From assembly GCF_037153985.1 (NCBI RefSeq), contig NZ_JBBAYI010000001.1, forward strand, positions 1 through 64,000: 64,000 nt of DNA. The letters are read 5' to 3'. The translations under genes were made by a program, and so were the position numbers. The notes beneath the pieces are model-generated. The model ran no database searches, was not told the DNA's origin, and saw only the letters and a program-made list of their open reading frames with translations. Positions 36,201 through 43,391 of the stretch are shown piece after piece; within the stretch, counting starts at the first letter, position 1, and each line of letters begins with the position of its first letter. The DNA is from Emticicia sp037153985 (GTDB lineage: Bacteria > Bacteroidota > Bacteroidia > Cytophagales > Spirosomataceae).

Positions 36201-36604
36201 CGAAAAGCCGTAGGTAGACCATTCTCGAAACGGCAACTTATATCGCCCGAAAGGTAAACCCGTTTGCCCTCTTTATTTCTGACAACTGTTTGAAAATCAA
36301 TAATTTGCTTGTCTTCTTTTACTTGCTGGAGCGTAGATAACATATCTTCAGCAAATTGTGGATGAAGAACATCTTGCAGCGAAAGACGTGAAAGCTCTTC
36401 GCCCGAATATCCCATAGTTTCTCTGAAAGCCTTGTTCACAAACAAAAACCGCCCATTAAGCGAAAGCAGCATGATAATTTCAGAGGTATTATCGACTAAA
36501 TCCTGTAACTGGTCAATAGCATTGCTGTGTTCGGCCTCCTCAAGTTTGCGCTTAAGTTTTTCAATTTCAAACAATAATTCTTCAGTCGATTTATCAGCGG
36601 TCAT
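33245..36604 (-). CDS. hybrid histidine kinase (PAS-GAF-PAS-PAS-HisKA-HATPase-REC-HPt)
   Basis: An 1,119-residue soluble kinase without membrane segments. In order it has a short coiled coil, PAS (about 32-145, IIMLLSLNGRFLFVNKAF), GAF (about 160-310, PLFLYKEDIEKLVATERL), two PAS/PAC modules (about 325-575), HisKA with FLANMSHEIRTPMNGVIG, HATPase (NLTSNALKFTENGSV, GTGLGLAISRELC), a receiver (KILLVDDNQVNRKVASEI, LIFMDIQMPEMDGIE) and a C-terminal HPt with the phospho-His in SELHTLKGNSGTIG. All phosphorelay residues are present. It is an orphan with no response regulator next to it. A TAGATTTG element at 36642-36649 may be its -7 box. Confidence 0.92.
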   Translation of the reverse strand: MTADKSTEELLFEIEKLKRKLEEAEHSNAIDQLQDLVDNTSEIIMLLSLNGRFLFVNKAFRETMGYSGEELSRLSLQDVLHPQFAEDMLSTLQQVKEDKQIIDFQTVVRNKEGKRVYLSGDISCRFENGLPTAFRCLFRDITLRRRAERAQQLYYTIAQLNLNTLNLKDFLTQVHDELQKKIQANNFFVALFEPEEGTIYYPYVVDEYYETSENFLRRKLGNGIIEYSMVQNKPLFLYKEDIEKLVATERLTLYGSALPEVMLCVPLKVGSNITGVIGVQSYSDRNKFNIRDLELLEFISGQVAAALVRKQKEEDLLRQTSRLNAVFDSSSHVIWTVNLKRQLSSFNKNYEEVIKKNLGFPPQINSSTEKIGWRLIAPEDRPVLREKYNEAFKGKPQYFEMHWGKIDGGDDWYEFYLNPILSSSSGQIEEISGIAQNITEKKNSTITLQKSEQKFRDTIESFIDIYYRTDLAGNISMISPSVLTHTGYTVEEVMGNKVDKFFENAIDSSKNIKALLKSGSITNFEVVVKRKDGELRQFMLNIRMIKDAKGIPIEVEGVARDISELKRASDELIIAKEEAERSLKVKERFLANMSHEIRTPMNGVIGMIDLMYETPLNPEQRDYVQTIKKSSETLLAILNDILDLSKIEAGKMDLHNAPLDIRELLERLVALFRQRAIEKNNKLTYHIAEDVPAYLIADQTRLLQIFSNLTSNALKFTENGSVTVSLSKVSSNGKIHVLKGEIKDSGIGISEEDQKLLFGAFQQVDNSTKKSFGGTGLGLAISRELCRLMKGDMGVVSGEGLGSTFWFTIEVRSTSISPSVSENNDGEIQLTNFFKNYAPKILLVDDNQVNRKVASEILQKSGCQVVTAESGPKAIEIFGNTPTFDLIFMDIQMPEMDGIETTKRMRTLYGNSLPKIVAMTAYSMQHDRERFLSEGMDDYVPKPIRAAVLVQKVNELVRVDEPAPHKAPTPTHSVVAEPESTATQVVLSNETDKPTPPTPQADFSLPTDMPMFDMEVVNQLKEMVGEEMLLTVFEDFEQEAEEQIRNTKNAYPDNVKTIQSELHTLKGNSGTIGLTRIHEITKEIEVPSKTGDLSHFIEKMSVLEEEFTKFRQKYRNIVS

Positions 36605-36724
36605 TTTATAAGTAGCTATTTAGAACAATAAAAAGTTAAGCCAAATCTACAAAGAAAGATGAAATTTCTTGTATGCTTTGGGTAATTAAGCAGGCTAATA
36701 TTTAAAACAATACAGAATAAGTGC

Positions 36725-37591
36725 TTATTCGTTTACAACAATAGCTATTTTATTACTAGTCTGGTTAATAGCCAGACGTGTTATTTTTTTTAGCATCGGC
36801 AAATGGCTTGTGTCAATCATTTGCCATTGTTTTTGTAATACCGGATGATACGCATACAGGTGGCTTCCATCGCTCCCGAATAAGTATCCGTTAGCAGCCC
36901 ACGCAATATCTTCTGTTTGGCCAATAGTGGCAACAATAGGGCTGATGGTTTTAGTTTTCGCATCGAACCGATTAATATTCCATTGATTAACCGAGGATTT
37001 ATCAACAAAGCTGAATGCCTGTTGATGTGGTATTTTATGCAACGAACGCCCGGGCTTGGCGGCAATAATGTTATCAGTTTTTGTAGTTATATTATATTCA
37101 TGCAAAAAATTAGCAGAGTCGGCCAGTACAAATAATAGTAGTTGGTCTGGGGCTGTCCATGTATGGTAACCTACTTTTAGGTTATCAATTAAAATAATAG
37201 GCTCGCCTCCGCTAATGGGGTACTTGCCTAAATCCTGCTGTCCGTTGTCACGTTGAATAATACAGGAAAAAAAAATGCCATCAGGAGTAACCGTCGGCGA
37301 GTACTCGCGTTCGTGGGTGTTAGTAAGTACTGTGGTAGTTTGGTTAATATAATGATACGCTTTTATATCGGTGCGGCCACTATCATTAGCCGAGGCATAA
37401 TAAATAATAGGCAATACAGGATGAAAAAATGGCTGGTTATCATAGCCCTTATGCTGGCTTATGTTAATAGGGTTAGAGAGTGTAAACTCATTGTTTTTAA
37501 ACGACAGGTCAAAAATATAAATCTCTGTTCCGGCTTGCGCCCATACAAATACGGGCAGAAAAAAACATAAAAATGTAAACGTTTTTAGCAT
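36725..37591 (-). CDS. exported WD40/TolB-like beta-propeller protein
   Basis: A 288-residue protein with a signal peptide (ending LPVFVWAQ). It is made of repeated propeller blades of the TolB/PD40 type, for example PVLPIIYYASANDSGRTDIK, YSPTVTPDGIFFSCIIQRD and EDIAWAANGYLFGSDGSHLY. Such proteins are periplasmic scaffolds or substrate-binding modules, and no enzyme domain is attached. A -7 element lies 18 bases upstream. It sits between the hybrid kinase and OmpA genes on the same strand but is separated from OmpA by a terminator. Confidence 0.7.
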   Translation of the reverse strand: MLKTFTFLCFFLPVFVWAQAGTEIYIFDLSFKNNEFTLSNPINISQHKGYDNQPFFHPVLPIIYYASANDSGRTDIKAYHYINQTTTVLTNTHEREYSPTVTPDGIFFSCIIQRDNGQQDLGKYPISGGEPIILIDNLKVGYHTWTAPDQLLLFVLADSANFLHEYNITTKTDNIIAAKPGRSLHKIPHQQAFSFVDKSSVNQWNINRFDAKTKTISPIVATIGQTEDIAWAANGYLFGSDGSHLYAYHPVLQKQWQMIDTSHLPMLKKITRLAINQTSNKIAIVVNE

Positions 37592-37608
37592 AGTGGCAGA
37601 TTAAAAAC

Positions 37609-37616
37609 CAAATTTA
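37609..37616 (-). promoter_or_regulatory. -7 element of the beta-propeller gene
   Basis: TAAATTTG on the minus strand matches TAnnTTTG and lies 17 bases upstream of the start codon, giving a very short leader. The -33 element is weak. Confidence 0.42.
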
Positions 37617-37649
37617 TCAATAAAGTTATAGCTTGTTGCGTATTAAAGT

Positions 37650-37689
37650 ATAAAATAAAAGCCAGAGCGGTTAATCAACCACTCCGGCT
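37650..37689 (-). terminator. terminator of the OmpA-family gene
   Basis: On the minus strand AGCCGGAGTGGTT and AACCGCTCTGGCT pair with two mismatches around a GATT loop and are followed by TTTATTTTA, 22 bases past the stop codon. Confidence 0.75.
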
Positions 37690-37711
37690 AGGTTTTGGTA
37701 AGATAGTTTTG

Positions 37712-38392
37712 TTATTTTCCGCCATTAGCTGTGCTAATGATATTTTCGCGCAGGAAATTATCAGCTACGATAATGAAATCGACACGGCGGTTTTTATTCC
37801 GTCCGTAAAAATTCTTATTGCTGAATTTGGGTACATTTTCGCCGAACCCATCCACCAATAATCTTTTTTCATCTACACCCGAGCTTTTCAGGAAATTAGC
37901 TACCTGTACGGCTCTTTGTCTTGATAGTTTTTCGTTGTAGGCTTTACTGCCAGTAGCGTCGGTATGCCCACCAACCAAGACAAATGTATTAGGCATCTGA
38001 TTAAGCGAATAGGCTATTCTGAGTAAATCTTCTTTAGCACTTTCGTTAATCATAGAAGAGTTAACATCAAAAATATTACCCTTGTTCATGGTAATCAGCA
38101 ACCCTTCGTCGTAGGTTTCAACTAAGGCGATATTCTGTAAGTTTTCGTTGAGTGCCGGCACAAAGTCGGCCATAATTTTTTTAATTTCTTCCCCCGATTC
38201 ACCACCTAATGAAACGGTCGATATAGTTGCTTTTTCGGCATGGTCGGGTGTCATGTATGTAGTCTGATTGCTAGTATTAGACATATTAGTTTTAGACATA
38301 CTACCCGTTGATTTACAACTAACGTTAGCATAACCTAAGGCAAATAATGAGGCTGCTAACACAAAAGTTCTGGACATAATATTTTTTTGCAT
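37712..38392 (-). CDS. OmpA-family peptidoglycan-binding outer-membrane protein
   Basis: A 226-residue protein (or 221 from the second Met at 38377). The N-terminus TFVLAASLFALGYANVSC looks like a lipoprotein signal with the cysteine in NVSC, although the lipobox is imperfect. The C-terminal OmpA/MotB domain (about residues 95-215) has the peptidoglycan-binding pattern FVLVGGHTDATGSKAYNEKL, RAVQVANFLKSSGV and GRNKNRRVDF. It probably tethers the outer membrane to the cell wall, as Pal does. It is monocistronic, with a terminator after it. Confidence 0.85.
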   Translation of the reverse strand: MQKNIMSRTFVLAASLFALGYANVSCKSTGSMSKTNMSNTSNQTTYMTPDHAEKATISTVSLGGESGEEIKKIMADFVPALNENLQNIALVETYDEGLLITMNKGNIFDVNSSMINESAKEDLLRIAYSLNQMPNTFVLVGGHTDATGSKAYNEKLSRQRAVQVANFLKSSGVDEKRLLVDGFGENVPKFSNKNFYGRNKNRRVDFIIVADNFLRENIISTANGGK

Positions 38393-38565
38393 GGCTTTAA
38401 TTTTTTATTGTAAACAATTAAAAAAGCATTCCACTAGCATGGTGCATTGGTAAGTTTAAAGCCTAAGAGTAAAATGATAGACAATCTGTGGAGGAGATTC
38501 AACAAAGTTTGCCATTTTTTTGCTTAAATACTGTCATTCTGACAAGAAAGAACTAATTTTGGGCT

Positions 38566-39357
38566 ATGCAAAAAGTTAGGCCTAAAAAACACCTCGGACA
38601 GCATTTCCTGAAAGACATGAATGCTGCCGAACGCATCGTAAATTTACTTTCGTTACACCGTAATTACACAAAGGTTTTAGAAATAGGGCCTGGAATGGGT
38701 GTATTAACCCAATTTTTACTCAAAAAGACTAATTACAAAACCTTCGTGGTTGAGATTGACGGCGAATCGGTGGTGTATCTGAACGAACATTTTCCAGAAC
38801 TGACCGGACGGATTTTTTCAGAAGACTTTTTAAAAATGGATTTGTCGCGCTTGTCGGGTTTACATGAAGAGGGTAATCCTGAGCCATTCGCCATCATCGG
38901 AAACTTCCCTTATAACATTTCTTCGCAGATATTCTTTAAAGTTCTTGACTACAAAGATATCGTTGTTGAAGTGGTTTGTATGTTGCAGAAAGAAGTAGCC
39001 AAACGTATAGCTTCGGCCCCGGGAAATAAAGATTACGGCATCCTAAGCGTACTTTTACAGGCATTTTATGATATTAAGTACGAGTTTACGGTTTTGCCCG
39101 GAGCTTTTAATCCTCCACCCAAAGTAGATTCTGGTGTGATAAGCCTCCGACGCAATGCCATTCAGCAACTGGACTGCGACGAACGTAAATTCGTACAGGT
39201 AGTTAAAGCAGGGTTTAACCAACGAAGAAAAACACTTCGGAATGCACTGAAACCGCTTGGATTAAACTTTGAACATGAATTACTGAACAAACGGGCTGAA
39301 CAATTAGGTGTGGCCGAGTTTATACAACTGACAAAGGCATTTACTGAAAACAAGTGA
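38566..39357 (+). CDS. rsmA: 16S rRNA (adenine1518/1519-N6) dimethyltransferase
   Basis: A 263-residue methyltransferase (KsgA) that dimethylates two adjacent adenines in helix 45 of 16S rRNA late in 30S assembly. It starts RPKKHLGQHFLKD, the family signature, with the SAM site VLEIGPGMGVLT, the catalytic NFPYNISS and the C-terminal helical domain (GFNQRRKTLRNALKP). Length is normal. Its stop is seven bases before the mgtE start, so rsmA-mgtE-dtd form an operon. Confidence 0.96.
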   Translation: MQKVRPKKHLGQHFLKDMNAAERIVNLLSLHRNYTKVLEIGPGMGVLTQFLLKKTNYKTFVVEIDGESVVYLNEHFPELTGRIFSEDFLKMDLSRLSGLHEEGNPEPFAIIGNFPYNISSQIFFKVLDYKDIVVEVVCMLQKEVAKRIASAPGNKDYGILSVLLQAFYDIKYEFTVLPGAFNPPPKVDSGVISLRRNAIQQLDCDERKFVQVVKAGFNQRRKTLRNALKPLGLNFEHELLNKRAEQLGVAEFIQLTKAFTENK

Positions 39358-39364
39358 GGTCATT

Positions 39365-40720
39365 ATGACTACTTTCGAGCTAACCAAAGAGTATATTGAA
39401 AGATTAGAGACGGCTATTGAGCAAAAAGATGAAAAATTGCTCAAGACAGAAATGGAAGACCTGTATCCGGCCGACATCGCCAGTATCTTGCTCGAACTGA
39501 ACGGAGAGCAGGGGCATTACTTACTTACGCTGGTAGATACCGAAACCGGAGCAGAGATTTTATCACATATTGAGTCAGAAAATCGTAAAAAGTTTATTCA
39601 AGAGCAATTTACTATTGAGGAAATTGCCAAATATGTTAACCTTTTTGACTCAGATGATGCCGCCGACTTGCTCAATGAGCAGTCGATTGAAGTAAGAGAA
39701 AAGGTAATAGCCCTGTTGGAAGACCGCGAACAGGCCCGATTCATTATTGATTTAATGTATTACCCCGAAGATATTGCAGGCGGGCTAATGCAAAAAGAGT
39801 TGGTAAAAGTAAATTCAAGCTGGACCGTAAGCGAGTGTGTGGAGGAAATCAGAAGGCAGGCCGAAGATGTAGAGAAAGTATTTGCTATTTATGTGGTTGA
39901 TGACGAACAGAAACTTCAGGGGATTGTATCGCTGAAACAAATTGTACTAGCCCGCAAGAACACCAGAATTGAGAATATTCTGGACGATGACATTGTTTTT
40001 GTTGAAACAACCACTAAAGCCGAAGAAGTAGCCGAAATGATGCAGAAGTATGACCTTGAGGCTATTCCGGTAGTAAATACATTGGGTAGGCTTTTAGGTC
40101 GGATTACGATTGATGACGTTTTTGACTACATTACCGATAAGGCTGAGGAAGATATTCAGGTTATGGCGGGTATCACGGGTGAGGCCGAAGAAGCCGACAG
40201 CGTTTGGCAACTTGCCAAGGCCCGTTTGCCGTGGCTGGTAGTAGGAGTGGCCGGAAGCCTGCTGGCAGCAACAGTTATCAAGGGTTTTGAAGCCGAATTT
40301 CAGAAAGTAGCTGCACTGGCCGCTTTTATTCCTATTATGGGTTCAACGGGGGGCAATGTAGGTATTCAGACATCGTCCCTGATAGTACAGAGCCTTGCCG
40401 AAAAAACAGGTATATCTACTTCTTTAGGGCAACGTTTATTAAAAATTATTCTGGTAGCTATTGTAAACGGGCTTATTATCGGGGCATTGGCAGGAGCCTA
40501 TATTTATATAATTGGCGAATCTCAACTTTTTCTGGTTGTATGTTTTTCTTTGCTATCGGTAGTGGTGCTGGCTTCTTTTACGGGTACAATTACCCCGCTG
40601 GTGCTCGACAGGATAGGGGTCAATCCGGCTATTGCTTCGGGGCCTTTTATTACGACCGCTAACGATATTATAGGTATTGGTACTTACCTTTTAATTGCAC
40701 ACTTGTTGCTGCATTTATAA
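39365..40720 (+). CDS. mgtE: magnesium transporter MgtE
   Basis: A 451-residue Mg2+ channel. Its parts are the N-terminal superhelical domain (about 1-130, MEDLYPADIASILLEL), two CBS domains (about 135-255, YPEDIAGGLMQKEL and YDLEAIPVVNTLGRLLGRIT) that sense cytosolic Mg2+, the plug helix, and five membrane helices containing PIMGSTGGNVGIQTSSLIV, the selectivity region. The last helix ends ANDIIGIGTYLLIAHLLL. The gene sits in the rsmA-mgtE-dtd operon, with a 3-base gap to dtd. Confidence 0.95.
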   Translation: MTTFELTKEYIERLETAIEQKDEKLLKTEMEDLYPADIASILLELNGEQGHYLLTLVDTETGAEILSHIESENRKKFIQEQFTIEEIAKYVNLFDSDDAADLLNEQSIEVREKVIALLEDREQARFIIDLMYYPEDIAGGLMQKELVKVNSSWTVSECVEEIRRQAEDVEKVFAIYVVDDEQKLQGIVSLKQIVLARKNTRIENILDDDIVFVETTTKAEEVAEMMQKYDLEAIPVVNTLGRLLGRITIDDVFDYITDKAEEDIQVMAGITGEAEEADSVWQLAKARLPWLVVGVAGSLLAATVIKGFEAEFQKVAALAAFIPIMGSTGGNVGIQTSSLIVQSLAEKTGISTSLGQRLLKIILVAIVNGLIIGALAGAYIYIIGESQLFLVVCFSLLSVVVLASFTGTITPLVLDRIGVNPAIASGPFITTANDIIGIGTYLLIAHLLLHL

Positions 40721-40723
40721 AAT

Positions 40724-41176
40724 ATGATTGCTATTATTCAACGTGTAACACAGGCTTCAGTAACTATCAATAATATAGTGAAAGGGCAAATCGGCATGGG
40801 CTTTTTAGTATTGCTGGGCATAACACACACCGACACACAAGAAGACATCGAATGGCTGTCAAAAAAAATTACAGGTTTGCGTGTTTTTGGAGATGAAGAA
40901 GGAAAAATGAACCTTGATTTAAAGGCTGTTGACGGAAACATCCTGCTTATCAGTCAGTTCACTTTACACGCCAGTACGAAGAAAGGAAATAGACCTTCAT
41001 TTATTGAAGCTGCCCGCCCCGAAGTGGCTATTCCGTTATATGAGCAAATGATAAAACAACTCGAGCAGGATTCAGGCAAAAGTATAGAAACCGGAGAGTT
41101 CGGGGCTGACATGAAAGTTGCCTTACTGAACGATGGGCCGGTTACAATTATGATTGATTCAAAAAACCGAATTTGA
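40724..41176 (+). CDS. dtd: D-aminoacyl-tRNA deacylase
   Basis: A 150-residue enzyme that removes D-amino acids (and glycine from tRNA-Ala) from mischarged tRNA. It starts MIAIIQRVTQASV, has the SQFTLHA motif with TKKGNRPSF following, and ends with the cross-subunit GPVTI motif (NDGPVTIMIDSK). All hallmark residues are present. It is the third gene of the rsmA-mgtE-dtd operon and is followed by a terminator. Confidence 0.96.
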   Translation: MIAIIQRVTQASVTINNIVKGQIGMGFLVLLGITHTDTQEDIEWLSKKITGLRVFGDEEGKMNLDLKAVDGNILLISQFTLHASTKKGNRPSFIEAARPEVAIPLYEQMIKQLEQDSGKSIETGEFGADMKVALLNDGPVTIMIDSKNRI

Positions 41177-41184
41177 TATTGGTA

Positions 41185-41217
41185 AATGGCTAAGGCTGTA
41201 ATTAATCCTTAGCCATT
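41185..41217. terminator. terminator hairpin between dtd and aldehyde dehydrogenase
   Basis: AATGGCTAAGG (41185-41195) and CCTTAGCCATT (41207-41217) form a perfect 11-bp stem between convergent genes. It lacks a strong T-tract on the plus side. Confidence 0.65.
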
Positions 41218-41227
41218 CAGTAAACTA

Positions 41228-42592
41228 TTATCCTCGTAAATGCCATGCTTTAGGTTTTACAAATGCTCTTATGCCTGCATGAGACAAAGTAGCTCCAAAC
41301 CCTGAATGCTTTCTGCCACTCCACGGTAAAGGGGCCGACACCCTGTCGCAGCAATTCCAGTAGCCTGTTCCGGCGTTAATCTCTTTCAATATTTTTTCTG
41401 CCCGTTTCTTGTCAGCGGTATATACAGCAGCCGTTAACCCATATTCAGTATCCTGCATTAATCTGGTCGCCTCTTTGTCGTCCTTCACTTTCATGATACC
41501 AATAATAGGCCCGAACGATTCTTCTTGCATAACGCTCATTTTATGCGTTACCTCTACCAGAACTGTCGGCTCAAAGAAATACCCCTGCCCACTAATGCCT
41601 TTACCACCTGTTAATAGTTTAGCTCCTTTTTTGAGGGCATCCTGTACCTGATTTTCTAAAAACGCTATTTGTGACTGGCGGCTTAACGCACCTATATACA
41701 CGCCACTTTCAGTGGGTTGCCCAATTGTATAAGATTTAACCTCTTTTACAAATTCTTCTACATAGCGGTCATATACTTTTTCATGCACATAAATTCTTTC
41801 AACTGCACAGCAACTTTGCCCATTGTTATAAAAGGCTCCATCAGCAGTGCCTGCCGCTACTGAGGCAATATCATTTACGTCATCGGCTACATATAAAGGG
41901 TCTTTGCCGCCTAATTCAAGTTGGCATGGCACCATTTTAGGAGCCACTCTATTATAAATATGTAAACCAGTACGGTACGAGCCTGTAAAGAAATACCCAT
42001 CAAGTGGCATATCCAGCAGTTGTTCTCCTACTTCTTTAGCACCAATAGCCACCTGAAAAACGTTGTCGGGTACGCCAGCCTGTTTCAGATATTTTTCAAT
42101 TTTCAAGCCGGTAAGGGTAGAAAACTCAGAAGGTTTGTAGAACACCGCATTACCTCCAATCAATGCCGGAATAAAAACATTTACCCCTACTAAAAACGGA
42201 TAATTCCATGCCGAAATATTGCAGACAACCCCTAGTGGTTCGTATGAAATTCGTTCGGTGAGGTTATCCTGTCTGGTAACAGTTTCATCTTTCAGGTATT
42301 TCTGAGAGTTTTCTACAAAATATTTGATTCTAGCTCTGGCTCCATTTACTTCATTGCGTGATTGCTGCAAGGGCTTACCCATTTCTGAGGTAAGTGTCGA
42401 GGCCAGTTCTTCAATGTTTTCAGCAATTAGCTCCGAAAACAGGGCAATAATACTAATGCGTTTTTTTAATGGCACTTTAGCCCAAGATTTTTGTCCCTTT
42501 TGCAGTAGTTTGTATTTACCTTGAAGACTCTCGGCGGTATCTTCAGTTAAAGTCGTAATAATGGCTTCGGTAGCCGGATTTATAATTTGCAT
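41228..42592 (-). CDS. NAD(P)-dependent aldehyde dehydrogenase
   Basis: A 454-residue enzyme oxidising an aldehyde to its acid. Family signatures are NISAWNYPFLVGVNVF, the cofactor loop FFTGSYRTG, E226 in LELGGKDP and the catalytic cysteine C261 in NNGQSCCA. Length and sequence fit the succinate-semialdehyde / medium-chain dehydrogenase group, but the substrate cannot be read from sequence. It is alone on its strand between dtd and a transposase fragment. A TAGCTTTG -7 box lies 48 bases upstream. Confidence 0.9.
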   Translation of the reverse strand: MQIINPATEAIITTLTEDTAESLQGKYKLLQKGQKSWAKVPLKKRISIIALFSELIAENIEELASTLTSEMGKPLQQSRNEVNGARARIKYFVENSQKYLKDETVTRQDNLTERISYEPLGVVCNISAWNYPFLVGVNVFIPALIGGNAVFYKPSEFSTLTGLKIEKYLKQAGVPDNVFQVAIGAKEVGEQLLDMPLDGYFFTGSYRTGLHIYNRVAPKMVPCQLELGGKDPLYVADDVNDIASVAAGTADGAFYNNGQSCCAVERIYVHEKVYDRYVEEFVKEVKSYTIGQPTESGVYIGALSRQSQIAFLENQVQDALKKGAKLLTGGKGISGQGYFFEPTVLVEVTHKMSVMQEESFGPIIGIMKVKDDKEATRLMQDTEYGLTAAVYTADKKRAEKILKEINAGTGYWNCCDRVSAPLPWSGRKHSGFGATLSHAGIRAFVKPKAWHLRG

Positions 42593-42900
42593 ATCCTAAG
42601 AGTAAATCAAATATTAAACAACCATGAATCATTTACACACAAAGCTACAAAATATTATAGCTTAACCCTATACCCCTGCCAGAACAACTCATAAAAAGCA
42701 TTTTTACGAAGCAACCCAACTGGCAGCCCATACGTATTAATAATAAATTTTAGCAATTTAACAGCGTTCGTATTGTTTTAAACGTCTTAGGTTTAAAGAG
42801 TCTGTCACACATTTTATGATTAAGCATGTATAAGTATTGTGGCATACTTATTTATCAGAAAAAGCAATACTTTATCATCAACTATTTAAACGTTTTGCGT
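42593..42900. other. intergenic region with the aldehyde dehydrogenase promoter
   Basis: About 308 bases. On the minus strand TAGCTTTG (42647-42640) is a probable -7 element for the dehydrogenase. The stretch 42826-42900 is open in frame with the transposase fragment but does not read like part of it. No IS end could be recognised here. Confidence 0.4.
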
Positions 42901-43203
42901 ATGCGTTACGTAAGAAAAATAACCCAAGACCAAGTGGAGTATCTGAGGGAGGTATCTCGCCGTAGTCGTAATTATAGGGAGCGTGAGCGGGCAAAGGCTA
43001 TTTTACTGAGCTTCAAAGGCTATAATGTAACAACTTTGTCAGATATTTTTGAAGTAAGCAGAGCAACTATTACCAACTGGCTCGATGCCTGGGAAACCAG
43101 AGGAACGAAAGGCTTGAAAGACTTGCCCAAACAATCGGGAAGTGAATCTTTGAGAGAAATCAACGATACTTCTTTGCCATCAAAGAAGTTAATTTATAAT
43201 TGA
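42901..43203 (+). pseudogene. IS630-type transposase fragment (HTH part only)
   Basis: A frame of 100 residues beginning MRYVRKITQDQVEYLREVSR. It contains the helix-turn-helix of IS630-family transposases (RERAKAILLSFKGYNVTTLSDIFEVSRATITNWLDAWE, here with the turn at VSR) and GTKGLKDLPKQSG. Homology stops near SESLREI, and the DDE catalytic domain of about 200 further residues is missing. It could still make a small DNA-binding protein, but it is more likely a dead element. A hairpin at 43241-43272 follows. Confidence 0.65.
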
Positions 43204-43240
43204 TAAAGAGTTTTTGAAACAAATCTACTTCTATTTTTAG

Positions 43241-43272
43241 AAAGTTTGTCGCTTATAGGGGCAAACTTTTTT
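43241..43272 (+). terminator. intrinsic terminator after the transposase fragment
   Basis: AAAGTTTG (43241-43248) pairs with CAAACTTT (43262-43269), followed by TTTTTG. It isolates the methylmalonyl-CoA mutase gene from upstream transcription. Confidence 0.6.
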
Positions 43273-43391
43273 GTTATATATAGCACTCAAATTCTTAAAA
43301 TCTCATTGCATTGTTTTTAAAAAAGAAGATATTTACTGAAAAGTTCTGGTAGGAAGTTGTAGCACGATTGATAAAATCGTATTGAATCATT

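Noticed and set aside
33245..36604. Reverse-strand open frames inside the large kinase, RHS, mutase and Clp genes
   Set aside because: They overlap well-supported genes in other frames and have no protein-like features.
38554..38561. TAATTTTG as promoter of rsmA
   Set aside because: It is only four bases before the start codon, so transcription would start inside the coding sequence; the -33 element is also missing.
42826..42900. N-terminal extension of the IS630-type fragment
   Set aside because: The extra 25 codons are hydrophobic and unlike the family N-terminus; MRYVRKI at 42901 is the natural start.
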